A stretch of DNA of 64,000 nt, from positions 158,716 to 222,715 of the forward strand of contig WOUP01000004.1 in assembly GCA_009772895.1 (NCBI GenBank), read 5' to 3'. The notes below the pieces were generated by a model, which saw nothing but the letters and a program-made list of their open reading frames with translations, searched no databases and had not been told where the DNA came from. This document shows positions 1 to 8,908 of this stretch, piece after piece (within the stretch, counting starts at the first letter, position 1; each line of letters opens with the position of its first letter). Made by a program: the position numbers and the translations under genes. The stretch is from Puniceicoccaceae bacterium 5H. Its GTDB lineage: Bacteria > Verrucomicrobiota > Verrucomicrobiia > Opitutales > Oceanipulchritudinaceae.

Positions 1-2
1 CG

Positions 3-683
3 CAAAAGATCATCCGCACGATCGACGAGATTGCGTTTCAGACCAATCTGTTGGCGCTGAACGCGGCGGTGGAGGCCGCCCGCGCGGGCGAGTCGGGAGC
101 TGGCTTTGCGGTGGTGGCCGACGAAGTCCGCAGCCTGGCCAACCGCTCGGCCGAAGCCGCCCGCTCGACTACTGCCATGATTGAGAGCGGGGTGGGGCGT
201 ATCGACCAGGGCACGCGGCTCGTTCAGGACTGCAACCAGGTGTTTGAGCAGCTGAGCCAGAAGTCGTCCCGGGTCGCGGAGTTGCTGACGGGCGTGGCCG
301 ATGCCTCCACGCAGCAGTCTTCGGGGGTGGATCAAGTGAGTCGTGCGGTGCTCGAGATGGATGCGGTGGTGCAGCGCAACGCGGCCAGCGCGCAGGAGTC
401 TTCCTCTTCGGCCCAGGAGCTGAGCGCGCTCGCGGGAGATCTGCTAGGGTCCGTGGCGCGACTGGACCAGTTGGTGAAAGGCGGCTCGGCGGAGGAGGTA
501 AAAGACGCACCCGTTTCTGCTCGAGCGGCTTCGACGGAAAAGAAAAAAGGCCACATCAACGGCCAGCCGGTCACACGCAAGGTGGTGGCGCCTCAGCCCA
601 AAGCACAGGCGGCGGCTACTACGGCTGAAGCTCCTGCAGAGGCAAAAGAGGATGCGAAGCTGGAGTTTTTGTCGCGGCGTTGA
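3..683 (+). CDS. Methyl-accepting chemotaxis protein, C-terminal part (5' truncated by window edge)
   Basis: The reading frame is open from base 3 with no start, so only the cytoplasmic signalling end of a chemoreceptor is present. It relays ligand signals to the CheA/CheW array. The first residues lead into the family hairpin-tip region ([19 protein letters not shown]), followed by [13 protein letters not shown] and a long heptad-rich helix carrying adaptation-type Glu/Gln/Ser positions ([17 protein letters not shown]). A Lys/Ala-rich tail ends in FLSRR. The next gene downstream has almost the same signalling domain, so the two are tandem paralogues. Sensory and membrane parts lie outside the window. 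The MCP call is secure; the ligand cannot be judged. Confidence 0.93.
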   Translation, partial: QKIIRTIDEIAFQTNLLALNAAVEAARAGESGAGFAVVADEVRSLANRSAEAARSTTAMIESGVGRIDQGTRLVQDCNQVFEQLSQKSSRVAELLTGVADASTQQSSGVDQVSRAVLEMDAVVQRNAASAQESSSSAQELSALAGDLLGSVARLDQLVKGGSAEEVKDAPVSARAASTEKKKGHINGQPVTRKVVAPQPKAQAAATTAEAPAEAKEDAKLEFLSRR

Positions 684-828
684 GCGCTTGCCTCGGGCAC
701 GGAGTTAGAAGAGGAGGGTGATACCGGGTGTGGAGATCCAGTAGCGGAGCTTTTTACGAAAATTAATGCGTCTTTTTGTGCAAGTTCCCGTATCGGCATC
801 CGTTTATAAAGGAAGACCTTCATTTATA

Positions 829-837
829 CCCCCCCCC
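829..837 (+). repeat. Homopolymeric C9 tract just upstream of an MCP start
   Basis: Nine consecutive C residues lie 7 bases before the ATG at 845. The only purine-rich Shine-Dalgarno-like stretch (AAAGGAAG, 808-815) is about 30 bases from the ATG, so the tract sits inside the presumed 5' leader. Such tracts can change length by slippage; whether this one does is unknown. Confidence 0.6.
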
Positions 838-844
838 TTCTCCC

Positions 845-2527
845 ATGTTCTCACGATTTTCTGCGGCGCTCAAGATTCAGCTCCTTGTTGCCATTGCCAC
901 GGTGACCGCACTTTTCCTCGCTTTCTCGGGCTTCCACGGACTGCAGCGAGCGACAGAGGAGGCCGATGGGCAGATCGGCAAATTGATCATTCGAGGGGAA
1001 AAGGAGCGGCTCAAGTTGCTGATCGATGCCCTTGCGATCGACTTGGGGCGCGAGCTGGAGACGGTTTCCGTAGCGAGCGAGCGCGATACGATCATCCGCG
1101 AGGCCCTGCACCCCATCCGCTTCGAGGAAGACAACAGTGGCTATGTCTTTGCCTACCGCCAGACGACGAATGTCGCGCACCCGCCGGATCCGGCGGCGAA
1201 GGAAGGCAAGGACGCCAAGGATACGAAAGACCTCAATGGCGTCATGGTGATCCAGGAGTTGCACCGCGTGGCTTCGTCCGGCGGTGGCTTCCTCAACTAT
1301 GTCTTTGAAAAGCCCGGTGTCGGACCGGCGCCGAAAGTTTCTTACGCACGCATGATCCCCGGCACGGACGTGTGGATCGGTAGCGGCGTATATCTCGACA
1401 ACGTCGCCGCGCAGCAGGCGGCATCGGTGGCGCAGATGGAGCGCAAGGCCCATCAGTTGCAGTGGATCGCGACCGGTATCGCCGCGTTTTTGATCGTCGG
1501 CTGTCTGGCCCCGATGGGGTGGTATATCAGCCGCAACCTGTCGCGCCAGCTCGGTAAAACCAGCGACATGCTTTCCACCAGCTCGGAACAGGTGGCCACC
1601 GCTGCGAATTTCATTGCCAACTCGAGCAATGAGCTGGCGGCCGGTTCTTGCCAGCAGGCGGCGGCCATCGAAGAGACCTCGGCCTCGTTGGAAGAAATCG
1701 CCTCCATGGCCAAGAGCAACGCTGAGCATTCGCAGCGCTCCAACCACATGATGCAGGAGGCGATGGCCTCCATCGAAGAGGCCAGCGCGCGCTTATCCAG
1801 GCTGACTGCCAGCATGCAGGAGATTGCCGAAGCCAACCAGGAAACGCAGAAGATTATCCGCACGATCGACGAGATCGCCTTCCAGACCAACCTGTTGGCG
1901 CTCAATGCGGCGGTGGAAGCTGCCCGCGCGGGGGAATCGGGCGCCGGCTTTGCGGTGGTGGCCGAAGAGGTGCGCAGCCTCGCCAACCGGTCCGCCGAAG
2001 CCGCTCGCTCTACCAGCAGCATGATTGAAAACGGCGTCTCGCGCATCGAGCAAGGCCAGCGCCTGGTGACGGATTGCAACGATGTGTTTTCGACCCTGAG
2101 TCAGAAGTCGGCAGAGGTCGCGGAGTTGCTGACCGGGGTGGCCGATGCCTCGCTGCAGCAGTCCTCCGGCGTAGACCAGGTCGGCAAGGCGGTGCTCGAA
2201 ATGGATGCCGTGGTGCAAAAGAACGCCGCCGGGGCGGAAGAGTCTTCCTCGTCGGCCGAAGAGCTGAATGCGCTCGCGGCGGAATTGCTGGGAGGGGTAA
2301 GCCAGCTGGATGCGATCGTGCGCGGCGGACGCAAGAGCCACCGCGCGAACGCCCGGGAGGACGCAAAGCCGCAAGCGCAGGCCAAGTCTTCGCATGAACC
2401 GCAGTCCGGGGCCAAAAAGACAGCCCGGAAGGCGGCCGACAAGGACGATGGTTGGGGAGATCTGGCCGGTTCGGAGTTCGATGCCGTGCAAGGCGAGGAG
2501 CTTTCGTTTCTGAAACGTCACCACTAG
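845..2527 (+). CDS. Methyl-accepting chemotaxis protein with single periplasmic Cache domain
   Basis: Transmembrane chemoreceptor of 560 residues. An N-terminal membrane segment (about residues 9-28) is followed by a periplasmic region of about 160 residues with single-Cache features ([33 protein letters not shown]). A second membrane segment ([22 protein letters not shown]) leads to the signalling helices with the hairpin tip [19 protein letters not shown]. The frame is also open upstream to a TTG at 776, but ATG 845 is preferred because the hydrophobic segment begins straight after it. The Ala/Lys-rich tail ends in FLKRHH, like the FLSRR end of the preceding MCP. Cache domains of this kind often bind small organic acids or amino acids, but no ligand can be named. 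Confidence 0.93.
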   Translation: MFSRFSAALKIQLLVAIATVTALFLAFSGFHGLQRATEEADGQIGKLIIRGEKERLKLLIDALAIDLGRELETVSVASERDTIIREALHPIRFEEDNSGYVFAYRQTTNVAHPPDPAAKEGKDAKDTKDLNGVMVIQELHRVASSGGGFLNYVFEKPGVGPAPKVSYARMIPGTDVWIGSGVYLDNVAAQQAASVAQMERKAHQLQWIATGIAAFLIVGCLAPMGWYISRNLSRQLGKTSDMLSTSSEQVATAANFIANSSNELAAGSCQQAAAIEETSASLEEIASMAKSNAEHSQRSNHMMQEAMASIEEASARLSRLTASMQEIAEANQETQKIIRTIDEIAFQTNLLALNAAVEAARAGESGAGFAVVAEEVRSLANRSAEAARSTSSMIENGVSRIEQGQRLVTDCNDVFSTLSQKSAEVAELLTGVADASLQQSSGVDQVGKAVLEMDAVVQKNAAGAEESSSSAEELNALAAELLGGVSQLDAIVRGGRKSHRANAREDAKPQAQAKSSHEPQSGAKKTARKAADKDDGWGDLAGSEFDAVQGEELSFLKRHH

Positions 2528-2588
2528 CACCATTCGATCGCGGCGTCCTCCGCGCGACTTTCCATTTCCCACACTTGCCAAGGCGCAG

Positions 2589-2640
2589 GTTTTGGGCAAC
2601 GCTCATGAGTTGCCCCGGGTGTGGGCAAAACATGATGAGC
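2589..2640 (+). promoter_or_regulatory. Possible structured RNA leader (hairpin with pseudoknot) before the CNNM gene
   Basis: Nested pairings are visible: GTTTTG (2589-2594) with CAAAAC (2626-2631), and immediately inside GGCAAC (2595-2600) with GTTGCC (2609-2614). The apical loop GCTCAT (2601-2606) is complementary to ATGAGC (2635-2640) just 3' of the stem, so an H-type pseudoknot could form. Two more short hairpins follow at about 2675-2690 and 2699-2711. The element lies about 100 bases before a predicted ion transporter gene. It does not match a riboswitch class I can name; the function is conjecture. Confidence 0.4.
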
Positions 2641-2735
2641 GACACCGACGATTGCGAAGGTGAGAGTAGTCCGCGCGGGCGACGGCCCGATGCCCCATTT
2701 GCACTGACCGTGCCGCTACGGGAAAGGCGGGACCA

Positions 2736-3839
2736 ATGGTAGCGTTGGTTCTGGCGATCCTCTTTACGTTGGGAACTTCCGCGTTCTGTTCCCTGCTCGA
2801 AGCGTTTATCCTCTCGACCACCGTGACGGAAGTCGAGGTGATGAAACGTGAGCATCCTCGGCGTGGCCGGTTGCTGGCCCGCTTCAAGGAGCGGATCGAG
2901 GAGAGCAGCGCCGCCATCCTCACGCTCAACACCATCGCCAACACTGCGGGTGCCACCGTGGTCGGCGCCATCGGTGCACGGGTGCCGGAGGTCAGCGACT
3001 CGGTCTACTGGATCATCCCGGGCGTTTGGCTGCTGTCGATCTTCATGACGGTTTCGATCCTCGTCTTTTCCGAGATCATCCCGAAGAACATCGGTGTCGC
3101 CTATCGCCGGAGTCTGGGCTCGTGGCTGGTGGATCCGCTGCTCGTCATCCGGGTAATCATGAAGCCGTTCAGCCTCATGGCGCGCAAGCTCCTCTCCTTC
3201 ATGGTCGTGGTGCCGGCGCCGACGGAGGAAGAGCAGGAGGAGGAAATCCGCCTGCTGGCCGAGCGCAGCGCCAAGATGGGCGCCCTCAGCGACAGCGAGC
3301 GCGACCTGATCTCCAACGCCCTCAGCCTCGACGACCGGCGGGTGGAAGACATCATGACGCCGCGCACGGTGGTGATGTTTCTGCGGGACAGCGCCAAAGT
3401 GGGCGAAGTGATGACGGACTTCCGCAACATCCCGTTTGCCCGCATCCCCGTCTACGAGGAGAACATCGACAACGTGGTGGGCATGGTACGCCGCCGTGAC
3501 ATCCTCGAGGCCTACGGTGAGGACCAGGAGGAGACGACGATGCGCGACTTGATGCGCGATGCCGTCTTTGTGCCGGAGACCGCCAGTGCGCTGGATGCCA
3601 TGCAGCTGTTCTTGCGCAAGCACCAGCAGATCGCCGTGGTGGTCGACGAGTTTGGCTCCACCGCGGGCGTAATCTCAATGGAAGACATCGTGGAGCAGCT
3701 GCTGGGCGACGAGATTTACGAGCACTCCGACGTAGCGGTGGACATGCGCGAGCTGGCCAAGAAGCGAGCCGAGAAGCGCCCGCCGGCCACCCCGGAAGCC
3801 GAACGCACCAACGGCTCCTACAATCACGCCCGAGCCTGA
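2736..3839 (+). CDS. CNNM/CorC-like transporter (DUF21 plus CBS pair)
   Basis: Membrane protein of 367 residues of the CNNM family, whose members move or regulate Mg2+ and related divalent cations. Residues 1 to about 170 form the DUF21 membrane domain, with hydrophobic N-terminus MVALVLAILFTLGTSAFCSLLEAFILS and the family stretch ILVFSEIIPKNIGVAYRRS. A CBS pair follows (about 200-325; VEDIMTPRTVVMFL, QQIAVVVDEFGSTAGVISMEDIVEQLLGDE), which in relatives binds adenine nucleotides. The usual C-terminal CorC_HlyC domain is missing; the protein ends in a short basic tail. ATG 2736 is preceded by a purine-rich GGGAAAGGCGGG. The upstream 208 bases hold no gene but could fold (see 2589-2640). Confidence 0.88.
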   Translation: MVALVLAILFTLGTSAFCSLLEAFILSTTVTEVEVMKREHPRRGRLLARFKERIEESSAAILTLNTIANTAGATVVGAIGARVPEVSDSVYWIIPGVWLLSIFMTVSILVFSEIIPKNIGVAYRRSLGSWLVDPLLVIRVIMKPFSLMARKLLSFMVVVPAPTEEEQEEEIRLLAERSAKMGALSDSERDLISNALSLDDRRVEDIMTPRTVVMFLRDSAKVGEVMTDFRNIPFARIPVYEENIDNVVGMVRRRDILEAYGEDQEETTMRDLMRDAVFVPETASALDAMQLFLRKHQQIAVVVDEFGSTAGVISMEDIVEQLLGDEIYEHSDVAVDMRELAKKRAEKRPPATPEAERTNGSYNHARA

Positions 3840-3902
3840 CTGAAGGCGGCCCCTCACGCTTCACCCTTGACGCTACGGCGTGTAAAGCGTCTATAGCCTG
3901 CG

Positions 3903-4799
3903 ATGGACTTGCTTGCCGGGCTGGCTTTCTGGGTGCACGATCTCGACCCGTTTATCTTTCAGATCCGCGAAGGCATCGGCCCGCGGTGGTATGGGGCCGC
4001 CTATCTGGTTGGTCTCTTCCTCGCCTGGTGGCTGCTGCGGCTGTATTACCAGCGGGGCCGGTCCTTTCTCGACGGGCCGAAGCGCGAAACGCTTTTCTAC
4101 GCGCTGGTCATCGGGGTTTTCGCCGGTGGCCGCCTCGGTTACGCGATCCTCTACCGGCCGAGCCTGTTCTGGCCCAACCCGTTGAAGCTGTTCGAGGTGT
4201 GGGACGGGGGCATGGCGAGCCACGGCGGTTTCATCGGCGTAGCGCTGGCGCTATGTTTTTGCGCCCGTCGCTTCCACTTCGATACGCGTGCGCTGGCGGA
4301 TATCGTGGCGACGACGGCGCCGCCCGGGCTGTTCTTCGGCCGTATCGCCAACTTCATCAATGGCGAGCTGTGGGGCAAGGTGACGGATTTCAAGTACGCC
4401 GTCATCTTTCCCGACGCTCAGCAGCGGCCTTACTTCCGGCCCGACCTCTTCACCACCTACAGTGAGCAGCTCGGCCGCTACGTGAATCCCCGCCATGCGT
4501 CCCAGCTCTACGAGGCGGCGCTGGAGGGGCTCGTATTGTTTGTCTACATGCAGCTCCGCTTCTGGACGCGCGATCCGCAAAAGGTCAAGCCGGGGCACCT
4601 GACCGGCGAGTTTCTGATCGCCTACGCCATCTTGCGCATGATTGGGGAAGTATTCCGCGAGCCCGACGCAAGCCTCATACTCGGGTTGAGTCGCGGCACC
4701 TTCTATTCGGTCGTCTTTATTTTAGTGGGCGTTGGGCTGATTCTGGTAGCTCGCCGTAGTGCCAACGTAGATACCACTCCTCAGGCGGCCGCAAAATAG
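3903..4799 (+). CDS. lgt: Prolipoprotein diacylglyceryl transferase
   Basis: Inner-membrane enzyme of 298 residues that moves diacylglycerol from phosphatidylglycerol to the lipobox cysteine of prolipoproteins, the first step of lipoprotein maturation. Diagnostic motifs are H107-GGFIG and the GRIANFINGELWG block around residues 146-158, which contains the essential Arg/Asn of the family. Several hydrophobic segments run through the protein, including LVGLFLAWWLL near the start and FYSVVFILVGVGLILVA near the end. The length is usual for Lgt. It lies 63 bases after the CNNM gene on the same strand. One likely client in the window is the lipobox-bearing outer-membrane factor at 15503-16999. Confidence 0.96.
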   Translation: MDLLAGLAFWVHDLDPFIFQIREGIGPRWYGAAYLVGLFLAWWLLRLYYQRGRSFLDGPKRETLFYALVIGVFAGGRLGYAILYRPSLFWPNPLKLFEVWDGGMASHGGFIGVALALCFCARRFHFDTRALADIVATTAPPGLFFGRIANFINGELWGKVTDFKYAVIFPDAQQRPYFRPDLFTTYSEQLGRYVNPRHASQLYEAALEGLVLFVYMQLRFWTRDPQKVKPGHLTGEFLIAYAILRMIGEVFREPDASLILGLSRGTFYSVVFILVGVGLILVARRSANVDTTPQAAAK

Positions 4800-4845
4800 C
4801 CTGTTTGACTTGAACTCGCCTCCCGGGCGGCCAATCGTGCAGCCT

Positions 4846-6774
4846 ATGAGGAAGGACGCTCTCTTGGCTCGAGCGCAGGGTTTCGTCGACTTTCGTTGCC
4901 GGGGCATCCTGCTGCTGTTGATGGTGTTCGCCGCTCCCTCCCTGTGGGGTCAGCTGCTTCGTTTCGATTCGATTCAGGACCTCGAGGATGCACCGACGAA
5001 CGGCCTGGCACACCGCACGGTGGCTGTAGTCGCCGGTTTTGACGAACCGGGCGACGGTGGTGGTGGGGAGTTCTACCTCGACCGCTCGGGCCTGTTGGGC
5101 GAGGGGGCGGAAAATGCGGTGACCGTCTGGAAGGCGCAGGGCGAGCAGCCGTTGTATTGGCGACGCCTGGACGCGGCGGACGTTTCCGGTGTTTCGTGGC
5201 GCTGGGCGGGCGTCCGCACTTCCGACGATCCCCAGGACGCGGAGGTCAACGGCGAGCGTTTCCGTCACCTGCTGGGTTTCATGAAAGGGCGCAATGGACC
5301 CCTGGTGCTCGATGGCGGACGCGCCTATATTGGCGGCGCGCTGACGACACCGACGGATCTGGTTGTCCACGCGGGCGGCGGCGTCATGGTGCATCCAGAT
5401 GCGGACGGCAAATGGCACTTCGAGCACTTCGTGGAAGATACGTCGCGCCAGTGGGCGGATGCATCGGCAACGTATCTGGATGGTGCGATCGCCAATGGCT
5501 TTGCCCGGCCTCAGTGGTTTGGTGCCAGCGGGCGGGGCCGGGAAGGGGAGCATAACGCGCCGCATCTCAACAGCGCCTTTGCGATCTCACGGACGATTCT
5601 GATCGCCGGCACCTTCAATATCGGCAGCGAGCCGGTACGTTTTCCCCAGGGCGGGCGCATCTCCGGCATGTCGTATACGCAGGGCAACATGCGAGATTCC
5701 ACCTCATCGATGTTGCGCCGCACGGTGGATGGCGTCGGCCTGCTGATGGACGGCGGCTTTCCCATCAAGCAACAGCTGCGGCAGCTGCACCTGGACCACT
5801 TGCAGATCTTTGGCGGCAGCGTGGAGTTCAGCAGCGATTTGATCGTGGCGACGGGCGTGGCGCTGTTGCAGATCGACTCGACCGTCACGATTACCGGTCC
5901 ATTTGCCAACGAGGACCGGCCGGGCGGATACCGCCTGCTGTATGCGGAGCAGGTCTTCGATTCGGAGCTGTATGCCCGCTTCATGGGCGGCGGTGACAAA
6001 AACGGGCTGCCAGCCATCGAGATCCACTCCGGGCCGCGTTACTGGACCAACCAGGTCTTTTTTGGGGCTCGCATGATGGAGGGCTTTCGCAGTACCGCGA
6101 TCAAGATCGTCGGGCCTGCCAATCACATTATTTTCGACGGGCGCAAGCTGGAGAGCCATGTCGTCGAGCGCAACAAGCCGACCCATCCCGTCCTGATTTT
6201 CGAGAAGTGCAATGTCATCAATTTTGACTACACGAACATCTTTTTTAACGGCGACCAGATCAACGGCGAGACGCTGGTGGAGTTTCGGGACTGCACCAAT
6301 GTGTTCGGCCAGCTGACCATTGGCGCCGGCAAATACCGTAAGGGCACATATCCGCATCAGCTCGAGCAGGGCGAGCTGGAAGCGGGCCGCGAGTATCAGT
6401 TTTTGCGGGATGCGGCCGCCTTTGATGCCGAAAACCTGGGCCTGGAGGCGGAGGACGAGCAGACCTTCCGCGTCGAGCGCAGTGGGGTGCCGAAATCCTG
6501 GGGCAATGCCGCGGTGCGGCCATTGACGCCTGCCGAGGGCAAGGTGCGCTTCGATCACCTGATGACGTTCACGGGGGACAAGCCGGTCTCTGGCGTCGAC
6601 CTCGATCTGTTTATCTATGACGGCAGCCGAGAGGTCCTGAGCAATTTGCGGGACGGCGTGGCGGTCGAGATCGAAGGCGAGGCGTTGCCAGGGCGGGTGA
6701 ACGTGCGCATCCACGGCGCGCCGCATGTGCCGATCGAGGAGATTCGGGCGACGAATCTGGAGCCCGAAGAATAG
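4846..6774 (+). CDS. Predicted exported beta-helix-like protein, function unknown
   Basis: A 642-residue protein with an N-terminal export signal: a basic start, then ILLLLMVFAAPSLWGQ. Residues about 25-130 resemble the N-terminal cap of pectate-lyase-fold and tailspike-type proteins, with a segment read as 'time/space' preamble (FDSIQDLEDAP, GGGGEFYLDRS) followed by an amphipathic, Gly/Asn-rich repetitive middle with short strands and turns (for example VIFDGRKLESH, NVINFDYTNIFFNGDQ). No catalytic motif is evident. An in-frame TTG at 4810 is also possible, but ATG 4846 places the hydrophobic segment at a normal distance. It may be a polysaccharide-binding or -degrading right-handed helix protein; this is inference from pattern only. 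Confidence 0.6.
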   Translation: MRKDALLARAQGFVDFRCRGILLLLMVFAAPSLWGQLLRFDSIQDLEDAPTNGLAHRTVAVVAGFDEPGDGGGGEFYLDRSGLLGEGAENAVTVWKAQGEQPLYWRRLDAADVSGVSWRWAGVRTSDDPQDAEVNGERFRHLLGFMKGRNGPLVLDGGRAYIGGALTTPTDLVVHAGGGVMVHPDADGKWHFEHFVEDTSRQWADASATYLDGAIANGFARPQWFGASGRGREGEHNAPHLNSAFAISRTILIAGTFNIGSEPVRFPQGGRISGMSYTQGNMRDSTSSMLRRTVDGVGLLMDGGFPIKQQLRQLHLDHLQIFGGSVEFSSDLIVATGVALLQIDSTVTITGPFANEDRPGGYRLLYAEQVFDSELYARFMGGGDKNGLPAIEIHSGPRYWTNQVFFGARMMEGFRSTAIKIVGPANHIIFDGRKLESHVVERNKPTHPVLIFEKCNVINFDYTNIFFNGDQINGETLVEFRDCTNVFGQLTIGAGKYRKGTYPHQLEQGELEAGREYQFLRDAAAFDAENLGLEAEDEQTFRVERSGVPKSWGNAAVRPLTPAEGKVRFDHLMTFTGDKPVSGVDLDLFIYDGSREVLSNLRDGVAVEIEGEALPGRVNVRIHGAPHVPIEEIRATNLEPEE

Positions 6775-6819
6775 CGCTTGAAGCTTGTCTGAGCGGCAAT
6801 AGTTGCCTAGTCATAGAGC

Positions 6820-8238
6820 ATGGCGTTTGACCGCATTCTGATCGTGGATGATGAGCGCATTGTGCGGCGGGCCCTGTCCACGTGGCTGCGCAAACGTAAC
6901 TACCAGGTCGGCGCGGCCGAGAGCCTGCAGGATGCGCGCGATTCGCTGCAGCAACTGGCCTACGATCTGATCTTTCTGGACGAACGCCTGCCGGACGGCG
7001 AGGGCTCGGAGTTTTTGCGTGAAATCGCCCAGATGCCCGACGCGCCCATGGTCGTGATCATGACGGGTTTCGGCAATGCCGATGCGGCGATCCAGTGTAT
7101 GCGTTCCGGAGCGTTCGATTACCTGATCAAGCCCTTCCCCAACGAGCAGGTCGACGTGGTGGTGAAAAAGGCGGAGGATTACCGCCGCGTGCGCCAGCTC
7201 ACGCGCTTTTACAGTGGTGCGGACGAGCAACAGCAGGACTCGCTGCTCATTGGCCAGAGCGGCGGCATGAAACAGGTCAAGGACTTGATCCGCCGCGTGG
7301 CCCCGACTCAGGCCACCGTGCTGATCCACGGAGAGAGCGGGACGGGTAAGGAGTTGATCGCCAAGGAAATCCACCGCAATAGCGACCGCCGGGACCAGCC
7401 CTTCATCCGGGTGAACTGCGCGGCGATCTCCGAGACGCTGATCGAGAGCGAGTTCTTCGGCCACGAAAAGGGGGCCTTCACCGGGGCGGACCGCCGGCAC
7501 GCGGGCCGCTTTGAACTGGCCGACGGCGGTACGATCCTGCTGGACGAAATCAGCGAGGTGTCACCCGCCTTGCAGGCCAAGTTGTTGCGGGTGTTGCAGG
7601 AGCAGGAATTTGAGCGCGTGGGGGGCACGAGCACGATCCACGTGGATGTGCGAGTGATCGCCACGACCAACCGTACGCTGGAGAAGGCAGTGGAGCGGGG
7701 GGAGTTTCGTCAGGACCTGTACTACCGCCTCAACGTGTTCCCCATCTATAATCCGCCCCTGCGGGAGCGTCGGGACGACATCCCGCTGATCGCGCGCTAT
7801 TTCATCGAGTTGGCCCGGCGGCAACACGGGGTGGAGGTGACCGGCCTCAGCCCGGAGGCGTTGCAGGCGCTGTTGAACCACGATTGGCCCGGTAACGTGC
7901 GTGAGCTGCGCAATTTGATTGAACGGGCCGTCATCATGACCAGCGGCGGCGGCGCGATCCAGCCTGCGGCGTTGGGATTGGGCTCGATCGCTGAGTCCGA
8001 GGCGGCACCGGACGCGAGCCACGGAAACGGGGCAGGCCCTACGGTGCGTAGTTTTGCCTCGCTCGCCCCGGAAAACCTGCCGCCACTGGAAGAAGTTGAA
8101 CGAGAGCATATATTGACCACCCTGAGCGCCTATCAAGGCAACCGGACGCGCGCCGCCGAACGGCTTGGCATCAGCCTGCGAACGATGCGTAACAAGCTAC
8201 GGCAATACCGCGACGCCGGGATACCGATCCCCCAATAA
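6820..8238 (+). CDS. Sigma-54-dependent response regulator, NtrC family
   Basis: Full-length NtrC-type activator of 472 residues. The receiver domain (1-120) has acidic pocket D10/D11, phospho-acceptor D54, T82 and K104. The AAA+ domain has Walker A GESGTGKE (171-178), the sigma-54-contacting GAFTGA loop (218-223) and Walker B TILLDE (238-243). A C-terminal Fis-type helix-turn-helix (NRTRAAERLGISLRTMRNKLRQY) binds enhancer DNA. It should activate sigma-54 promoters once phosphorylated. No conventional kinase gene is adjacent; the gene 8 bases downstream encodes a degenerate histidine-kinase-like protein that may be its phospho-partner. Overall it resembles the NtrX/AtoC group; target genes are not evident. 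Confidence 0.95.
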   Translation: MAFDRILIVDDERIVRRALSTWLRKRNYQVGAAESLQDARDSLQQLAYDLIFLDERLPDGEGSEFLREIAQMPDAPMVVIMTGFGNADAAIQCMRSGAFDYLIKPFPNEQVDVVVKKAEDYRRVRQLTRFYSGADEQQQDSLLIGQSGGMKQVKDLIRRVAPTQATVLIHGESGTGKELIAKEIHRNSDRRDQPFIRVNCAAISETLIESEFFGHEKGAFTGADRRHAGRFELADGGTILLDEISEVSPALQAKLLRVLQEQEFERVGGTSTIHVDVRVIATTNRTLEKAVERGEFRQDLYYRLNVFPIYNPPLRERRDDIPLIARYFIELARRQHGVEVTGLSPEALQALLNHDWPGNVRELRNLIERAVIMTSGGGAIQPAALGLGSIAESEAAPDASHGNGAGPTVRSFASLAPENLPPLEEVEREHILTTLSAYQGNRTRAAERLGISLRTMRNKLRQYRDAGIPIPQ

Positions 8239-8245
8239 ATAGATC

Positions 8246-8908
8246 ATGGCCATTAGCACATCGCTGTCTCGCTTTGCTCCCTGGGCAGAAGAAGCCCGAA
8301 CCCAAGCCCTCCGCAAGTTGCTGCACGACGGCGGCAATCAACTGCTGGGGGTCTTGTCGCTGGCCGAGAGCTGGCGCGACAGCACTCCCGACGAGGAGTG
8401 TATCGAGGATTGGGAAGAGGTGTATCTCGCGGCCCAGAAGCTCAAGACGCAGCTGGCCAACATGCGGGAGATCCTGACGGAGGACAGCAGCGTGGAATGG
8501 GTCGAGGCGATCGCGTGGCTGGAGACCAATCAGGAGCTGCTGCAAAACCTGTTGCCGCGCGGCATGAAGTGGGAGTGCCACACCAATGCGGAGAGTGCAC
8601 GGCTCCACATCCCGGAGTCTCGCTGGCGCGATCTGCTCGTGGCCTGCATCATGTTTCAGGTCGGCGAAGTGACGGGGCAGGGTGTCCTGCACTGCCAGCT
8701 GGAGCGTCATGGCGACGTGCTCGAGCTGTTCTGGCGCTACGAGTCCAAGCGGCCCGAGTTGTTTGCCGAAATCGAGGAACGTATGCACCAGCTGTGCGCT
8801 TCGCTCGATACAGAGTTCGACATCCAGGTGGTGCCGGAGGCAATCGAGACGGTGCTGCGCTGGGAGGTGGACACGCAGGGTGAGCCTCCAGCCTTGCGGG
8901 ACAGATGA
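8246..8908 (+). CDS. Degenerate histidine-kinase-like / histidine phosphotransfer candidate
   Basis: A 220-residue soluble protein starting 8 bases after the NtrC-type regulator and overlapping the next gene by 4 bases. Residues 20-90 read as a two-helix dimerisation/phosphotransfer unit, with an H-box-like RKLLHDGGNQLLGVLSLAESW (H27) and a second helix VYLAAQKLKTQLANMREIL. The remaining 120 residues have the strand/helix pattern of a kinase ATP-binding domain but none of the N, G1 or G2 boxes. Size and layout recall ChpT-type phosphotransferases. I infer a phosphotransfer or inhibitory partner for the neighbouring regulator. Similarity to any named family was not tested, so the call is tentative. 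Confidence 0.5.
   Translation: MAISTSLSRFAPWAEEARTQALRKLLHDGGNQLLGVLSLAESWRDSTPDEECIEDWEEVYLAAQKLKTQLANMREILTEDSSVEWVEAIAWLETNQELLQNLLPRGMKWECHTNAESARLHIPESRWRDLLVACIMFQVGEVTGQGVLHCQLERHGDVLELFWRYESKRPELFAEIEERMHQLCASLDTEFDIQVVPEAIETVLRWEVDTQGEPPALRDR

Noticed and set aside
2589..2712. Fluoride, SAM-I or Mn2+ riboswitch in the CNNM leader
   Set aside because: Parts look similar (TGATGAGC tail, GGCCCGATG) but the invariant core bases of those classes are not all present, so it is only reported as an unclassified structure.
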